Assembly: GCA_002713555.1 (NCBI GenBank)
Contig: PATG01000027.1
Location: 13,733 to 32,053, forward strand
Source: Planctomycetaceae bacterium
GTDB lineage: Bacteria > Planctomycetota > Planctomycetia > Pirellulales > Lacipirellulaceae
Direction: 5' to 3'
Length of the DNA: 18,321 nt
A program made the translations under genes and the position numbers. Within the stretch, counting starts at the first letter, position 1. Every line of letters begins with the position of its first letter. This document shows, one piece after another, positions 1 through 8,182 of the stretch. The notes under the pieces were generated by a model that saw only the letters and a program-made list of their open reading frames with translations, was not told the DNA's origin and did no database searches.

Positions 1-1557
1 CTGGGAGGTCCTAGTTTACTGTGGCTGCAACTCATGGCTATCCTCATGGGGGTGATCATGCTTTCTGCCATTAGCTATGTCACTCTCTCGACTGGCAAAC
101 GACCCTTTGGATTGATCAACAAACACATCAATCCTGTGCTGGGCTGGGGATGGTTGTTTGCTACGTGCATGGCAAATATTATCTGGTGCATGCCTCAATT
201 CAGTCTGTGCTTTGAAGCGCTGGACAACAATCTCATACCTGGCGGGTTGGGAGAAACAAAGGAGGCTAAAATTGGCGTCTCCTTTGCAATCCTGCTGATT
301 ACAAGTGGCGTTCTATTTTTTAATCTTAAAGGTGGCAAAACGGCGAAAGTTTTTGATTGGCTCCTCAAAGGGCTGATCGCCATGATCGTGCTTTGTTTCT
401 TTGGAGTTGCGATCTATTTGAGTAAAGAAGGCGTACTCGATTGGGCAAAAATATTTGCCGGCTTTCTACCCGATTTCAGTCAATGGACCCAGGTTGCCGG
501 AGACCTTCGATCCCTGCTGGAGGGCCTTTCAGAACAGGCGCAACTGTTCTGGAATCAACGCCTTGTGCGTGAGCAGCGCGCTGTCATGATTGGGGCAGCC
601 GCAACTGCCGTTGGAATCAACATGACTTTTCTCATGCCCTATTCCTTGCTCCAGCGAGGTTGGGACCGTTCTTTTCGAGGCTTGGCGCGATTTGACCTGG
701 GACTTGGCATGGCCATTCCCTACGTGTTGGTGACCAGTTGTGTGGTCATTGCTTCAAGCCAGGCTTTCCACGGTAAAGCAGATCAAGATTTTCTCAGCAA
801 GGATCCTGCTACATTTCAAGAAAGTCCCCTTTTCTCAAGTGCCACCCAGGACACTTTGCTCGCACGCGTGCAACCCGATTTGGCAAAGACAAAGAAATAT
901 GCTGACCTCAGCGATGATGAAAGAGCGGCAGCGATTGCCGAAATGGCTGCTCTGCCGGAGGACGAAAAGAAAATTGCCGCTTCTCTCGTGCGACGCAATG
1001 CTTTCAATCTCTCCAGTGCCTTGACCCCTTTGCTAGGAGTCGAGCGGGCGAAACTCGTGTTTGGCCTGGGTGTTTTTGGAATGGGATTCTCGACCATCAT
1101 TATCTTGATGTTGATCAATGGCTTTGTTTTTTGTGAGGCCGTTGGCAAACCTCGCGAAGGGAGTCTCTTATTGATGGGATGCATGCTCGCAGGCGTTGCC
1201 GGGGCGCTTTGGCCCGTTTTCTGGGATGGCCCCGCCAAATTCTGGTTGGCAATTATTGCTTCTAGTTTTGGCATGATGCTGCTGCCGATCGCCTACATAA
1301 CATTTTTCATGATGCTTAATAGTCGTTCTGTCATGGGCGACGATCGCCCACAAGGTACCAAGCGCTGGATCTGGAATATTTTGATGGGTGCATCGGTCCT
1401 CGGTGCCTTGATAGCTGCAGCAACAGCCCTTTACGACAAGGTGACTGCTACAGGAAATCCAATGGCTGAAATGGGCGGTAAAGTGGTGTTGGGCGTGGTC
1501 GTCATATACGCCATCCTGGTATTCCTTGGTTTTAAATGGAAAGAAAAACCAGCCTAG
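1..1557 (+). CDS. Nramp-family divalent metal transporter-like protein (5' end outside window)
   Basis: Membrane transporter of the Nramp (SLC11/MntH) superfamily, which normally imports Mn2+ or Fe2+ with protons across the inner membrane. The reading frame is open to base 1 (LGGPSLLWLQL precedes the first Met at 34), so the N-terminus with the TM1 metal site (DPGN) lies outside the window. Visible are about ten hydrophobic helices. They include the TM6 region ending MTFLMPYSLLQRGW (MPY at residues 201-203 counted from the Met at 34) and the following conserved stretch SSALTPLLG...LVFGLGVFGMGFST. Canonical Nramps have MPH at the TM6 site; here His is Tyr. The loop after the next helix (about residues 246-320) is a long charged insertion, much longer than in typical MntH. 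The substrate may therefore differ (Mg2+ or other Nramp-related groups). No partner gene is adjacent; asnS follows 135 nt downstream. Family call is firm, substrate is not. Confidence 0.85.
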   Translation: MGGPSLLWLQLMAILMGVIMLSAISYVTLSTGKRPFGLINKHINPVLGWGWLFATCMANIIWCMPQFSLCFEALDNNLIPGGLGETKEAKIGVSFAILLITSGVLFFNLKGGKTAKVFDWLLKGLIAMIVLCFFGVAIYLSKEGVLDWAKIFAGFLPDFSQWTQVAGDLRSLLEGLSEQAQLFWNQRLVREQRAVMIGAAATAVGINMTFLMPYSLLQRGWDRSFRGLARFDLGLGMAIPYVLVTSCVVIASSQAFHGKADQDFLSKDPATFQESPLFSSATQDTLLARVQPDLAKTKKYADLSDDERAAAIAEMAALPEDEKKIAASLVRRNAFNLSSALTPLLGVERAKLVFGLGVFGMGFSTIIILMLINGFVFCEAVGKPREGSLLLMGCMLAGVAGALWPVFWDGPAKFWLAIIASSFGMMLLPIAYITFFMMLNSRSVMGDDRPQGTKRWIWNILMGASVLGALIAAATALYDKVTATGNPMAEMGGKVVLGVVVIYAILVFLGFKWKEKPA

Positions 1558-1692
1558 ATCGTTATTGAACTCCTGCTTTTCGTTTTTAAAATGCTAGTGC
1601 AAGAAACGTAAAGTCTAGAAAACGATGCAGAAAAATTACCTTTCGTTGCTAACATTCGCGACAAATCGTGTTTTGAAACAGGTTCTAGGGAA

Positions 1693-3111
1693 ATGAAGCC
1701 TATGAATAAGTTATCCGTCCGGAATGCACGTCATGAAGACGCCATTGGCAAACAGGCCACGCTCCAGGGTTGGGTGCGAACACGGCGCGATTCTAAAGGA
1801 GGCTTTAGCTTCATCGAGCTAAACGATGGCACTTGCATGGCGAATATTCAGGTTATTGCCGATGCCGATTTATCAAATTACGAATCTGAAATTAAACGCC
1901 TGTCGGCCGGATGTAGCGTGACCGTGCAAGGTGAAATCAAACCCTCCGGTGGCAAAGGGCAGGCCACGGAGATGCATGCGGCCGACCTGATGGTCCATGG
2001 CTGGGCCGATCCGGAAGAATTTCCCTTACAAAAAAAACGGCATTCCATGGAGAAGCTCCGTGAATGGGCCCATTTGCGACCTCGCACCAATACATTCGGT
2101 GCGGTGATGCGGGTACGCAATCGTATCTGTCGCTCTATTCATAATTTTTTTCAGGAAGAAGATTTTTTGTATGTCCACACTCCGATCATCACGGCTAGCG
2201 ACTGCGAAGGTGCGGGCCAAATGTTTCGTGTGACGACTCTCGACCCAGCCAACGTGCCCAATACGTCAAACTCCCAAGTCGACTACACTCAGGATTTTTT
2301 CGACCGTCCGACCTACCTGACTGTTTCGGGACAGCTGGAAGGCGAAATCTACGCCACGGCGCTGGGTAAGGTCTACACGTTTGGTCCTACTTTTCGCGCC
2401 GAGAATTCCAACACGTCACGCCATCTGGCCGAATTTTGGATGGTCGAACCAGAAGTAGCGTTCTACCAGCTCGAAGACAATATGCAATTAGCCGAACGTT
2501 TTCTCAAACGTATTGCTATCGATGTGATGGCCAATTGCCAGGAAGATATCGATTTTTTCCAGCAGCGCATCAATGACACTGTACACGAAACCTTACAGAC
2601 GATAATCGAAAATCCGTTTCAACGTGTCAGTTATACGGACGCAATTCGTATCCTGGAGCAATCCAGTGAAAAATTCGAATTCCCCGTTCATTGGGGGACG
2701 GACTTGCAAGCCGAGCACGAGCAGTTTCTCACAGAAAAGCATTTTGGGACACCAGTCATACTGCATGACTACCCAGCCTCCATCAAACCCTTCTACATGA
2801 AAGTCAATGATGAGGATACGTGTTCTGAAGGAACAACAGTGCGTGCGATGGACGTGCTGGTTCCTCGTGTAGGAGAAATTATTGGTGGTAGCCAGCGCGA
2901 AGATCGTCTTGATGTACTGACCGCTCGCATGCAAGAACAAGGGCTGAACACCGAAGACTATTGGTGGTACATCGATCTGCGCCGCTTTGGCACAGTCCCC
3001 CACTCGGGCTTTGGCTTGGGCTTGGAACGCATGGTTCAAGCCGTCACAGGCATGGCTAATATTCGGGATGTCATTCCCTTCCCGCGAACACCCGGCAACG
3101 CAGACTTCTAA
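1693..3111 (+). CDS. asnS: Asparaginyl-tRNA synthetase
   Basis: Charges tRNA-Asn with asparagine in the cytoplasm. It has the class II synthetase layout: N-terminal OB-fold anticodon-binding domain (residues about 8-105, with [17 protein letters not shown]), then the catalytic core. Motif 2 is [16 protein letters not shown] at residues 235-250, and motif 3 is [11 protein letters not shown] at 439-449. The [13 protein letters not shown] form separates AsnRS from AspRS and LysRS. At 472 residues it matches the family size (E. coli about 466). Two starts are possible: ATG 1693, with AGGG only about 3 nt upstream, and ATG 1702; I keep the longer. It stands alone on the plus strand; no strong terminator follows. 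The presence of AsnRS suggests direct charging of tRNA-Asn, although a GatCAB route elsewhere cannot be excluded. Confidence 0.97.
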   Translation: MKPMNKLSVRNARHEDAIGKQATLQGWVRTRRDSKGGFSFIELNDGTCMANIQVIADADLSNYESEIKRLSAGCSVTVQGEIKPSGGKGQATEMHAADLMVHGWADPEEFPLQKKRHSMEKLREWAHLRPRTNTFGAVMRVRNRICRSIHNFFQEEDFLYVHTPIITASDCEGAGQMFRVTTLDPANVPNTSNSQVDYTQDFFDRPTYLTVSGQLEGEIYATALGKVYTFGPTFRAENSNTSRHLAEFWMVEPEVAFYQLEDNMQLAERFLKRIAIDVMANCQEDIDFFQQRINDTVHETLQTIIENPFQRVSYTDAIRILEQSSEKFEFPVHWGTDLQAEHEQFLTEKHFGTPVILHDYPASIKPFYMKVNDEDTCSEGTTVRAMDVLVPRVGEIIGGSQREDRLDVLTARMQEQGLNTEDYWWYIDLRRFGTVPHSGFGLGLERMVQAVTGMANIRDVIPFPRTPGNADF

Positions 3112-3429
3112 CCTGTGAATCTTGCAACTCGCCTGCAAGGCAGGATGACCCCATCATTCCTTCCGTAGCAGATGTCTCCAGACTTCTGGCCCCCTACCAG
3201 TAGCCTTGGCCTTACCCTACAAATCCGCCTCCCCCGTTTTCGGGGGAGGGGTTAGGGGAGAGATATCTAGTCTGCAACGAAGCGCAACGCACCGGGATAC
3301 AGCGTCGTGGTGTATTGTAGCCATCATGCTCCACATGATGTTTGCCCTGACAGCGGTTGACTTGAGTTAAAAGATGGAGGCAATTCCCCCCCCATCCTAA
3401 ATTCTGAAAGCAGTTCCCCTACCACCGAC
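3112..3429. other. 318-nt spacer between asnS and the convergent small membrane gene
   Basis: No plausible gene. It holds a C-rich/G-rich hairpin at 3228-3249 and a second hairpin at 3322-3340 (CATCATG, loop CTCCA, CATGATG, then TTT on the plus strand). The second could be a weak terminator on either strand between the convergent genes, but its U-run is short and it lies about 210 nt past asnS. A run of eight C at 3386-3393 is also present. Confidence 0.4.
3228..3249. repeat. Perfect GC-rich hairpin (possible dispersed palindromic repeat)
   Basis: CCTCCCCCG, loop TTTT, CGGGGGAGG: a perfect 9-bp stem with a 4-nt loop. It is flanked by loosely complementary CCCTAC (3215-3220) and GGTTAGGG (3250-3257), so a longer imperfect fold is possible. 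No U-run follows on either strand, which argues against an intrinsic terminator. It resembles short palindromic intergenic repeats that occur in many copies in some genomes, but only one copy is visible here. Confidence 0.4.
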
Positions 3430-3852
3430 TTATCGCAGTGTCTTCATTAACAGGGCCATGATCGGCGCGGCTGCCAGGCAGGCACCAAAGACGGCAATGC
3501 CACGTGGTGGTCCGACATTGTGCAATCGGTAGAGTAAAGGGAGGATTATGAGAGAAATTGCCCCTACCACAGAACCCACGAAGAGCAGCAATTCTCCTAG
3601 GACTGCCAATTGTTGGGCATCTGGATTTTGCGAAACATAGGTGTGCAGCCCAACGTTGAACAAATTGCAGAAAACCAACATGGTCACGGTAACACCCCAG
3701 GCAACTGCCAACGCTTCGCCGGAACGTGTTTCGGATGATCGATCAACTCTCCCCATCCTATCTGATTCCAGTCTCCCATCAGATGCCTGTGCGAGTTTGT
3801 GGGGACGTTTTTTGCGACGCTTTTGTTTGCGATTATTGTGCTTGGTGGCCAT
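3430..3852 (-). CDS. Small basic-tailed membrane protein of unknown function
   Basis: Not recognised. The predicted protein is 140 residues. The N-terminus is strongly basic (MATKHNNRKQKRRKKRPHK), followed by a polar stretch and three hydrophobic helices: about residues 47-70 (ALAVAWGVTVTMLVFCNLF), 83-108 (LLLFVGSVVGAISLIILPLL) and 118-135. The cytoplasmic-looking charged tail suggests an inner-membrane protein with N-in topology by the positive-inside rule. I chose the ATG at 3852 over the upstream ATG at 3873 because the extra seven residues add nothing recognisable and neither has a good ribosome site. It converges on asnS and is divergent from the gene at 4209 across a 356-nt gap. Codon use looks ordinary. 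The frame is open over most of its length with a sensible hydropathy pattern, so I think it is real. Confidence 0.6.
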   Translation of the reverse strand: MATKHNNRKQKRRKKRPHKLAQASDGRLESDRMGRVDRSSETRSGEALAVAWGVTVTMLVFCNLFNVGLHTYVSQNPDAQQLAVLGELLLFVGSVVGAISLIILPLLYRLHNVGPPRGIAVFGACLAAAPIMALLMKTLR

Positions 3853-4208
3853 CTTAAACCAGTTGCAATGCATACACTGAGGTTTTGCCCAAAACGTGCA
3901 CTTCCATGAAACATGTTGTCAAAATTCAACATCCACATTCTGACAAGTTTAGCAATCACCAATAGACCGCATTGCAAGCACATTCTTCAAGCCCTCCCTG
4001 CGCATGGCACTGAAATACTTGCCATTTTTTTATTCTCAGGCTCATTTTGTGAGCTATCTTTCAATTGGCCATGAGGCTTGTGCCTGATGCCACCTTTTCG
4101 CACCTGGCTCACATTCCAGTGATCCCAAAACTCCAAGCCTCAGACTTGGCTCAATCCACACCCGCAACGTCCCATAATCTCACTGCGATGAGCTGAGGGC
4201 CCCTTTTC
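3853..4208. other. 356-nt divergent intergenic region
   Basis: Lies between the divergent starts at 3852 (minus) and 4209 (plus), so promoters for both are expected here. On the minus strand a TTGACA sits at 3922-3917, but no convincing -10 follows at 16-18 nt (GCACGT at 17). No hairpin, repeat or small gene with a good ribosome site is seen. Confidence 0.4.
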
Positions 4209-4877
4209 ATGCCAAGCCTCGATACTTACGAATCGCTACAAGCCTCGCTTGAGCCTCTCAAATCGCTCCGGGGCGAACAGTCGCAATTAGAATCCTGGGT
4301 GAATGAATCCTTCCATGCATTAGAAAAGCTCCATGGTGAATTAACCGATTGGCAATCAGAACTTGCTCGCAAGCAAACCGAATTGGACCTGCGTGAAGAC
4401 AACCTGGAAAAATGCCATTCTGAAGAGCAGGACCTGGAGGGCAAAATTGCCCAATGGAAAGAAGAATTAGGCCAGGCACGTTCTGAGCTACAACTCCTGG
4501 AAGAAGAAAACACCGAGCAATTGCAAGAGCTTGAAAAACTTGAGCGACGACAAGCTCTGTTGGAAGCTGAGTTAAAAGTAGCCACCCAGCGCACAGAAGA
4601 AATCAGTGCCACGCTTGCCGCAGAACGTGCCGAGGCAACAGAAGAAAAAAAGCAATGGCGAAAAGAATTTTCGCAAATGCGTCTGCTCTTGGAAAAACAC
4701 TGCAGCATGCTGGCAAGCCATTTAGGAGAATCCGATACAAACACGTCCGAATCGACCCTGGAAGCCTCTTTTGAGACAGACGCTCCATCTCGAATAGCTG
4801 CACTCCGCCGTAGAGCCCAATCACGTCGGGCTGCAAAAAAACGAAACAATCAAGACAATGAGGAAAAGAATTCATGA
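4209..4877 (+). CDS. Coiled-coil protein of unknown function
   Basis: Not recognised as a named family. The 222-residue protein is almost entirely one long coiled coil: from about residue 10 to 165 it shows heptad-like spacing of Leu with many Glu, Gln and Lys (for example LEKLERRQALLEAELKVA). A Ser/Thr-rich linker follows at about 172-190, then a strongly basic tail with RIAALRRRAQSRRAAKKR. There is no signal peptide or membrane helix, so it should be cytoplasmic. The ribosome site is weak (GAGGG about 10 nt before ATG 4209). The stop codon overlaps the next start as ATGA at 4874-4877, which points to translational coupling and a shared role. The opposite strand also carries a 207-codon open frame, but it is a Ser/Arg-rich mirror of this gene and has no partner. 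Coiled coils are easily matched to SMC or kinesin-like proteins; such hits would not be meaningful. Confidence 0.7.
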   Translation: MPSLDTYESLQASLEPLKSLRGEQSQLESWVNESFHALEKLHGELTDWQSELARKQTELDLREDNLEKCHSEEQDLEGKIAQWKEELGQARSELQLLEEENTEQLQELEKLERRQALLEAELKVATQRTEEISATLAAERAEATEEKKQWRKEFSQMRLLLEKHCSMLASHLGESDTNTSESTLEASFETDAPSRIAALRRRAQSRRAAKKRNNQDNEEKNS

Positions 4878-5251
4878 AGCAATCGAATCCTCTGCATTCC
4901 CATGCGGCCCATCCGAAACGTTCTGTATCTACGAACAATAATGATCTTTGCAGTCTGGATCCGCCATCGCATAATTTGTCCATTGAATCACCACTTATCA
5001 ATGGACTGTTGGAAGACCTGGATGATGTGATCTTCGACGCAGTTAAGGGTGATTTATCAGCACTGGAAAAAGCACGCGATTTATGGCCCCAGGTCCTGAA
5101 GACTATCGGCTGGGAATTGGTTGAAGAATCGCGAGAACAGTACTTGCGCTATGCTACTGATGTAGCGCGGAACAGCGAACAAATACCACAGCACAATCCC
5201 GATCATGCCGTGTCAGCGCAGGAAGTCATCTCGCTCTTGATGAAGGACTGA
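4874..5251 (+). CDS. Small acidic helical protein, translationally coupled, unknown function
   Basis: Not recognised. It has 125 residues; the first 35 are polar and probably disordered (MKQSNPLHSHAAHPKRSVST). An acidic helical region follows at about residues 38-98 (NGLLEDLDDVIFDAVKGDL, then ARDLWPQVLKTIGWELVEE). No Cys pair, membrane helix or signal peptide. Its ATG overlaps the TGA of the coiled-coil gene by four bases (ATGA), so it is probably made by re-initiation from the same mRNA. The acidic core could bind the basic tail of the coiled-coil protein; this is inference from charge and coupling only. It converges on carA, whose stop is 53 nt away, with no clear terminator in between. Confidence 0.6.
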   Translation: MKQSNPLHSHAAHPKRSVSTNNNDLCSLDPPSHNLSIESPLINGLLEDLDDVIFDAVKGDLSALEKARDLWPQVLKTIGWELVEESREQYLRYATDVARNSEQIPQHNPDHAVSAQEVISLLMKD

Positions 5252-5304
5252 CTGAAAATGCAGCAAGCTCAGATTTTTCATGCGTAAGGGATGAAAATTC
5301 TAGC

Positions 5305-6471
5305 CTAGCGCAGCGCATCTAAAAACTGGTTGAACAAGTAGTGGCTGTCGTGCGGTCCCGCTGAGGCTTCGGGGTGATACTGCACACTAAAAGCTGCGAA
5401 CTTTTTGTGCCGAACCCCTTCCACAGTCCCGTCATTCAGGCTGCGATGCGTAACTTCAAGGTCTGCGGGCAGGGAAGCTTCTTCGACAGCAAAACCATGA
5501 TTTTGGGAGGTAATCTCTACCGTTCCATCGGACAGCTGCTGCACGGGCTGATTGGCGCCCCGGTGGCCGAATTTCATCTTGAACGTCTTGGCACCACAAG
5601 CCAGAGACAGAAGTTGGTGTCCCAAACAAATACCAAAAATGGGTTGCTTGCCCAACAAATCTCGAATGGTGCCAATCGCATACTCTAGCGGCTCCGGATC
5701 TCCAGGACCGTTCGATAAAAATATACCATCCGGTTTTTGAGCAATCACTTCTTCAGCAGTCGATGTCCCTGGCAAAATGGTCACCTGACAACCTTGATCT
5801 ACAAGATGCCGTGGAATATTCCATTTCATGCCAAAATCTAGCGCCACAACATGAGGCCGCGTCGCATTGGATTTGTCTCTCTCCGCATTGCGCTGCTGGT
5901 ACTCCGCCTGCAAATAAGTCCACTCGCTAGTCGATTCCTGCCACTGGTAAGGAGAATCAGGCACCACCTCTCTCACCAGATCGCGACCCACTAGACCAGG
6001 ACTCGACTTGGCTTTGGCGACCAAACTTGCATCGTCCGTATCTTCGGTAGAAAGAACTCCGCGCATGGCACCTTGCGAACGGATCCTGCGCACCAGGGCC
6101 CGCGTGTCAATCGACTCGATCGCTACCACGCCACACTTTTTCAGAAAGTCGCCCAGTGAAGCTTCGGACCTGAAATTGCTGCGGACACGGCTATGCTCAC
6201 GGACCACAAAGCCTGATAAATGCGGTTGGGTGCTTTCTTGATCTTCGCTGTTCACCCCGTAATTGCCGATTTGCGGATAGCTCATCGTAACAATTTGACC
6301 ACAGTAACTCGGATCGGTAAGAATCTCCTGATATCCGGTCATAGAGGTATTGAAACAAACCTCTCCGGCCACTTCGCCAGGAGCCCCAATGGATACTCCC
6401 GTGTAGACGGTTCCATCTTCAAGAGCCAGTTTTGCAATCATGTTCGCTGCCAATTGTGAGGATTGTGCCAT
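5305..6471 (-). CDS. carA: Carbamoyl-phosphate synthase, small (glutaminase) subunit
   Basis: Hydrolyses glutamine and passes ammonia to the large subunit CarB to make carbamoyl phosphate for pyrimidine and arginine synthesis. The N-terminal CarA domain (about residues 12-150) carries LALEDGTVYTG and FNTSMTGYQEILTDPSY. The class I glutamine amidotransferase domain (about 207-388) has the nucleophile Cys282 in GICLGHQ, the oxyanion region SNGPGDPE at 253-260, and His366/Glu368 in QYHPEASAGP. All catalytic residues are present and 388 residues fits the family. The start is ambiguous: ATG 6471 or ATG 6441 (residue 11, MIAKLALEDG, where most CarA proteins begin); neither has a Shine-Dalgarno site. 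carB is not in the window. A perfect minus-strand TATAAT at 6658-6653 could drive it through a structured leader of about 175 nt. Confidence 0.96.
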   Translation of the reverse strand: MAQSSQLAANMIAKLALEDGTVYTGVSIGAPGEVAGEVCFNTSMTGYQEILTDPSYCGQIVTMSYPQIGNYGVNSEDQESTQPHLSGFVVREHSRVRSNFRSEASLGDFLKKCGVVAIESIDTRALVRRIRSQGAMRGVLSTEDTDDASLVAKAKSSPGLVGRDLVREVVPDSPYQWQESTSEWTYLQAEYQQRNAERDKSNATRPHVVALDFGMKWNIPRHLVDQGCQVTILPGTSTAEEVIAQKPDGIFLSNGPGDPEPLEYAIGTIRDLLGKQPIFGICLGHQLLSLACGAKTFKMKFGHRGANQPVQQLSDGTVEITSQNHGFAVEEASLPADLEVTHRSLNDGTVEGVRHKKFAAFSVQYHPEASAGPHDSHYLFNQFLDALR

Positions 6472-6540
6472 TTGTGGGGGAAGGTATGGAAAATACGGAA
6501 GTAAAGCAGTTGCTAGCCTAGAGGCCAGATCAACAGCAAG

Positions 6541-6642
6541 ACGATAGCCCTCATTAGGCTGTGGGTCTCCAGCTCTGCAAAGAGCTGGTCAGCCTTAAAC
6601 ATGAGGGTTCTTGTTCCGGCGAGCAAGAACCCTCTTTTTATT
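6541..6642 (+). ncRNA. Candidate structured RNA ending in an intrinsic terminator (antisense to the carA leader)
   Basis: On the plus strand the fold reads: CCCTCAT (6548-6554), GGCTG (6557-6561), a hairpin CCAGCTCT-GCAA-AGAGCTGG (6569-6588), CAGCC (6590-6594), ATGAGGG (6601-6607). All arms nest, giving stems of 7, 5 and 8 bp, the last capped by a GNRA-type tetraloop. The outer 3' arm overlaps the 5' arm of the terminator at 6603-6634, so the two folds exclude each other, as in attenuators. I match it to no riboswitch, 6S, SRP, tmRNA or RNase P class. The U-run and GNRA loop favour plus-strand transcription, but no plus-strand promoter or downstream gene is evident. The same arms could fold in the minus-strand carA leader. 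Confidence 0.4.
6603..6642 (+). terminator. Strong intrinsic terminator
   Basis: GAGGGTTCTTG (6603-6613), 10-nt loop, CAAGAACCCTC (6624-6634), then TTTTTATT. This perfect 11-bp stem followed by a U-run acts on plus-strand transcripts. No plus-strand gene ends nearby (the nearest, at 5251, is 1.3 kb away and separated by antisense carA). It therefore most simply ends a short RNA starting somewhere in 6470-6545. Confidence 0.75.
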
Positions 6643-6958
6643 CGCTGGCGTAATTATAGCGGGCTGAGGAGACCGGCAGTAGGGGTTGGAAGACTTCCCA
6701 CGCGGAACCCCTATTTATGCCAACCCCAGTTATTACGGATCGTCAGCCAGGCCAATGTGGTGGCCAAGGCTTTCGGTAGGGCTACATCCAACGGTGTCCA
6801 CCGAAATTCTTGGCAAATTTCGCTACGGCCGTAACGTATTTTCGAAAGTTACTCTAGTGCTCGAGAACCTAACGAGCACCGATAGCACCTGCATAAAGCT
6901 GGAACCCCTCGGAGGAGTAATATGGCTGCGAGGTGGGAAGACTTTGAGTTTTACGGCA
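6643..6958. other. 316-nt gene-free stretch rich in inverted repeats
   Basis: No convincing gene. Inverted repeats are dense: GGGGTTGG (6682-6689) with CCAACCCC (6720-6727), the first overlapping the alternative pair AGGGGTT (6681-6687)/AACCCCT (6706-6712); CGAAATT/AATTTCG (6802-6808/6816-6822); TACGGCCGTA (6824-6833); GTGCTCG/CGAGCAC (6857-6863/6873-6879). A GGAGGAG motif at 6911-6917 precedes an ATG at 6922 that opens only an 18-codon frame running into the 3' end of the aminotransferase on the opposite strand. The region may be the 3' UTR of the aminotransferase plus the carA leader, or a non-coding RNA. Confidence 0.4.
6653..6658 (-). promoter_or_regulatory. Possible -10 box for carA
   Basis: A perfect TATAAT on the minus strand, about 180 nt upstream of the carA start. 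The hexamer 17 nt upstream (TACTGC) is a poor -35, so this rests on one box only. If used, the carA leader would begin near 6646 and include both arms of the 6603-6634 hairpin. Confidence 0.25.
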
Positions 6959-8182
6959 CTACCCCAGACACTTCTTGATTTGGCGAACTGCTTGCCTTAA
7001 ACGCTCTTCATTTTCGACCAGGGACATGCGCAGATAGCCCTCGCCAGCAGGGCCAAATCCACTGCCCGGACTGACAGCCACATTGCCTTTCTCCAACAGC
7101 ATCATAGCAAAATCCATCGTGCTCATGCGCGAACGCCAAGGCTCGGGAATGGGTTGCCAGACAAACATGCCTGCCTTGGGAATATTCATTTCCCACCCGA
7201 GCCGCGCCAGGCCTTCACACAAGGCATCCCGACGACCTTTGTAAATGAGCGACTGATTTTCAACGGCCGCCTCGGTATGACGCAATGCCATGATGGCTGC
7301 AATTTGGATAGCCTGAAACATGCCGTAATCGTAGTAGCCTTTGATCGTAGCCAGTGCACCGATCATTTGAGCGTTGCCTGCACAAAAACCAACCCGCCAA
7401 CCAGCCATATTGTAGCCTTTGCTCATGGTTGTGAACTCAACGCCCACATCTGCAGCTCCCGGTGAGGCCAAGAAACTGGGTGGCTTGTATTCGTCAAAAG
7501 CCACATCGGCATATGCAAAATCGCTAATCACCATGAAGTTGTACTTCTTGGCAAGTTTTACCACCTCGTCATAAAAAGCTTGCTCAACGACTGCGCTGGA
7601 TGGATTATGGGGATAACAAATAATCAAAAGTTTGGGTTTGGGATAAAGTGTTTCGCATGTGTAGGCAATATCCGAAAGAAATTTTTCGCTGTTATCAACG
7701 GGCAAAGAGATGACGTTTCCGGCAGCCAAAGCAACCGCGTACACGTGTACCGGAAAGTACGGAGCAGGCACTAACGCCGTATCGCCAGCTCCCATAAGCG
7801 CCAGGCACATATGGCTGAAGCCATCTTTGGAACCCAGACAAGTTATCACTTCGCTCTCGGGATCGACACGTACCCCGTACTTTTTCAGGTACTTGGCTGC
7901 GACTTCCCGACGCAAATTAGCAATGCCGTTGGATTTGCTGTAGCGATGGTTTCGTGGATCGTGGGCCGCCTCAGACAATTTCTCAATGACGATCTCTTGG
8001 GGGGGATCACTTGGGTTCCCCATACCCAACTCGATGACGTCATCTCCCGCGACGCGCTTGTCGTAAATCATTTTATTGATACGCCCAAACAAATATGGGG
8101 GCAAACGCTTCACACGCTGTGCAACCTCTACATGGAAAGGTTCGTCAAGAGGTGACAAGTCGTCGGACATAGAATAACTCAC
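6959..8182 (-). CDS. alaC: Class I/II PLP aminotransferase, AlaC-like (alanine transaminase type)
   Basis: PLP-dependent enzyme of fold type I in the cytoplasm. It resembles E. coli AlaC, which makes alanine from pyruvate and glutamate, from end to end (RLPPYLF near residue 27, [10 protein letters not shown] at 51-60, [10 protein letters not shown] at 257-266, [10 protein letters not shown]). Expected cofactor residues are present: Asn193 in PHNPSS, Asp221 and Tyr224 in SDFAYAD, Schiff-base Lys255 in [11 protein letters not shown], and an Arg toward the C-terminus in LRMSLVEN for the substrate carboxylate. Length 407 fits. The first codon is GTG at 8182; ATG 8170 is an equally good start, and neither has a clear ribosome site. 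carA lies downstream on the same strand, but the 487-nt gap argues against a simple operon. LL-diaminopimelate aminotransferases are close relatives, so the exact substrate is inferred. The 298 nt upstream hold no supported gene. Confidence 0.85.
   Translation of the reverse strand: MSYSMSDDLSPLDEPFHVEVAQRVKRLPPYLFGRINKMIYDKRVAGDDVIELGMGNPSDPPQEIVIEKLSEAAHDPRNHRYSKSNGIANLRREVAAKYLKKYGVRVDPESEVITCLGSKDGFSHMCLALMGAGDTALVPAPYFPVHVYAVALAAGNVISLPVDNSEKFLSDIAYTCETLYPKPKLLIICYPHNPSSAVVEQAFYDEVVKLAKKYNFMVISDFAYADVAFDEYKPPSFLASPGAADVGVEFTTMSKGYNMAGWRVGFCAGNAQMIGALATIKGYYDYGMFQAIQIAAIMALRHTEAAVENQSLIYKGRRDALCEGLARLGWEMNIPKAGMFVWQPIPEPWRSRMSTMDFAMMLLEKGNVAVSPGSGFGPAGEGYLRMSLVENEERLRQAVRQIKKCLG

Noticed and set aside
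2593..3138. 181-codon minus-strand frame opposite asnS
   Set aside because: Antisense to the well-conserved catalytic core of AsnRS; no motif of its own.
4226..4849. 207-codon minus-strand frame opposite the coiled-coil gene
   Set aside because: Ser/Arg/Cys-rich mirror image caused by GAA/GAG/CTG-rich codons of the plus-strand gene; no start signal and no family.
6541..6958. RNase P RNA, tmRNA, SRP RNA or 6S RNA
   Set aside because: The conserved cores that I know for these RNAs (for example GAGGAAAGTCCGG of RNase P) are absent on both strands.
6922..6978. 18-codon plus-strand frame after GGAGGAG ([18 protein letters not shown])
   Set aside because: The ribosome site is good, but the peptide is short, overlaps the aminotransferase end antisense, and has no downstream gene to lead; kept only as a note.
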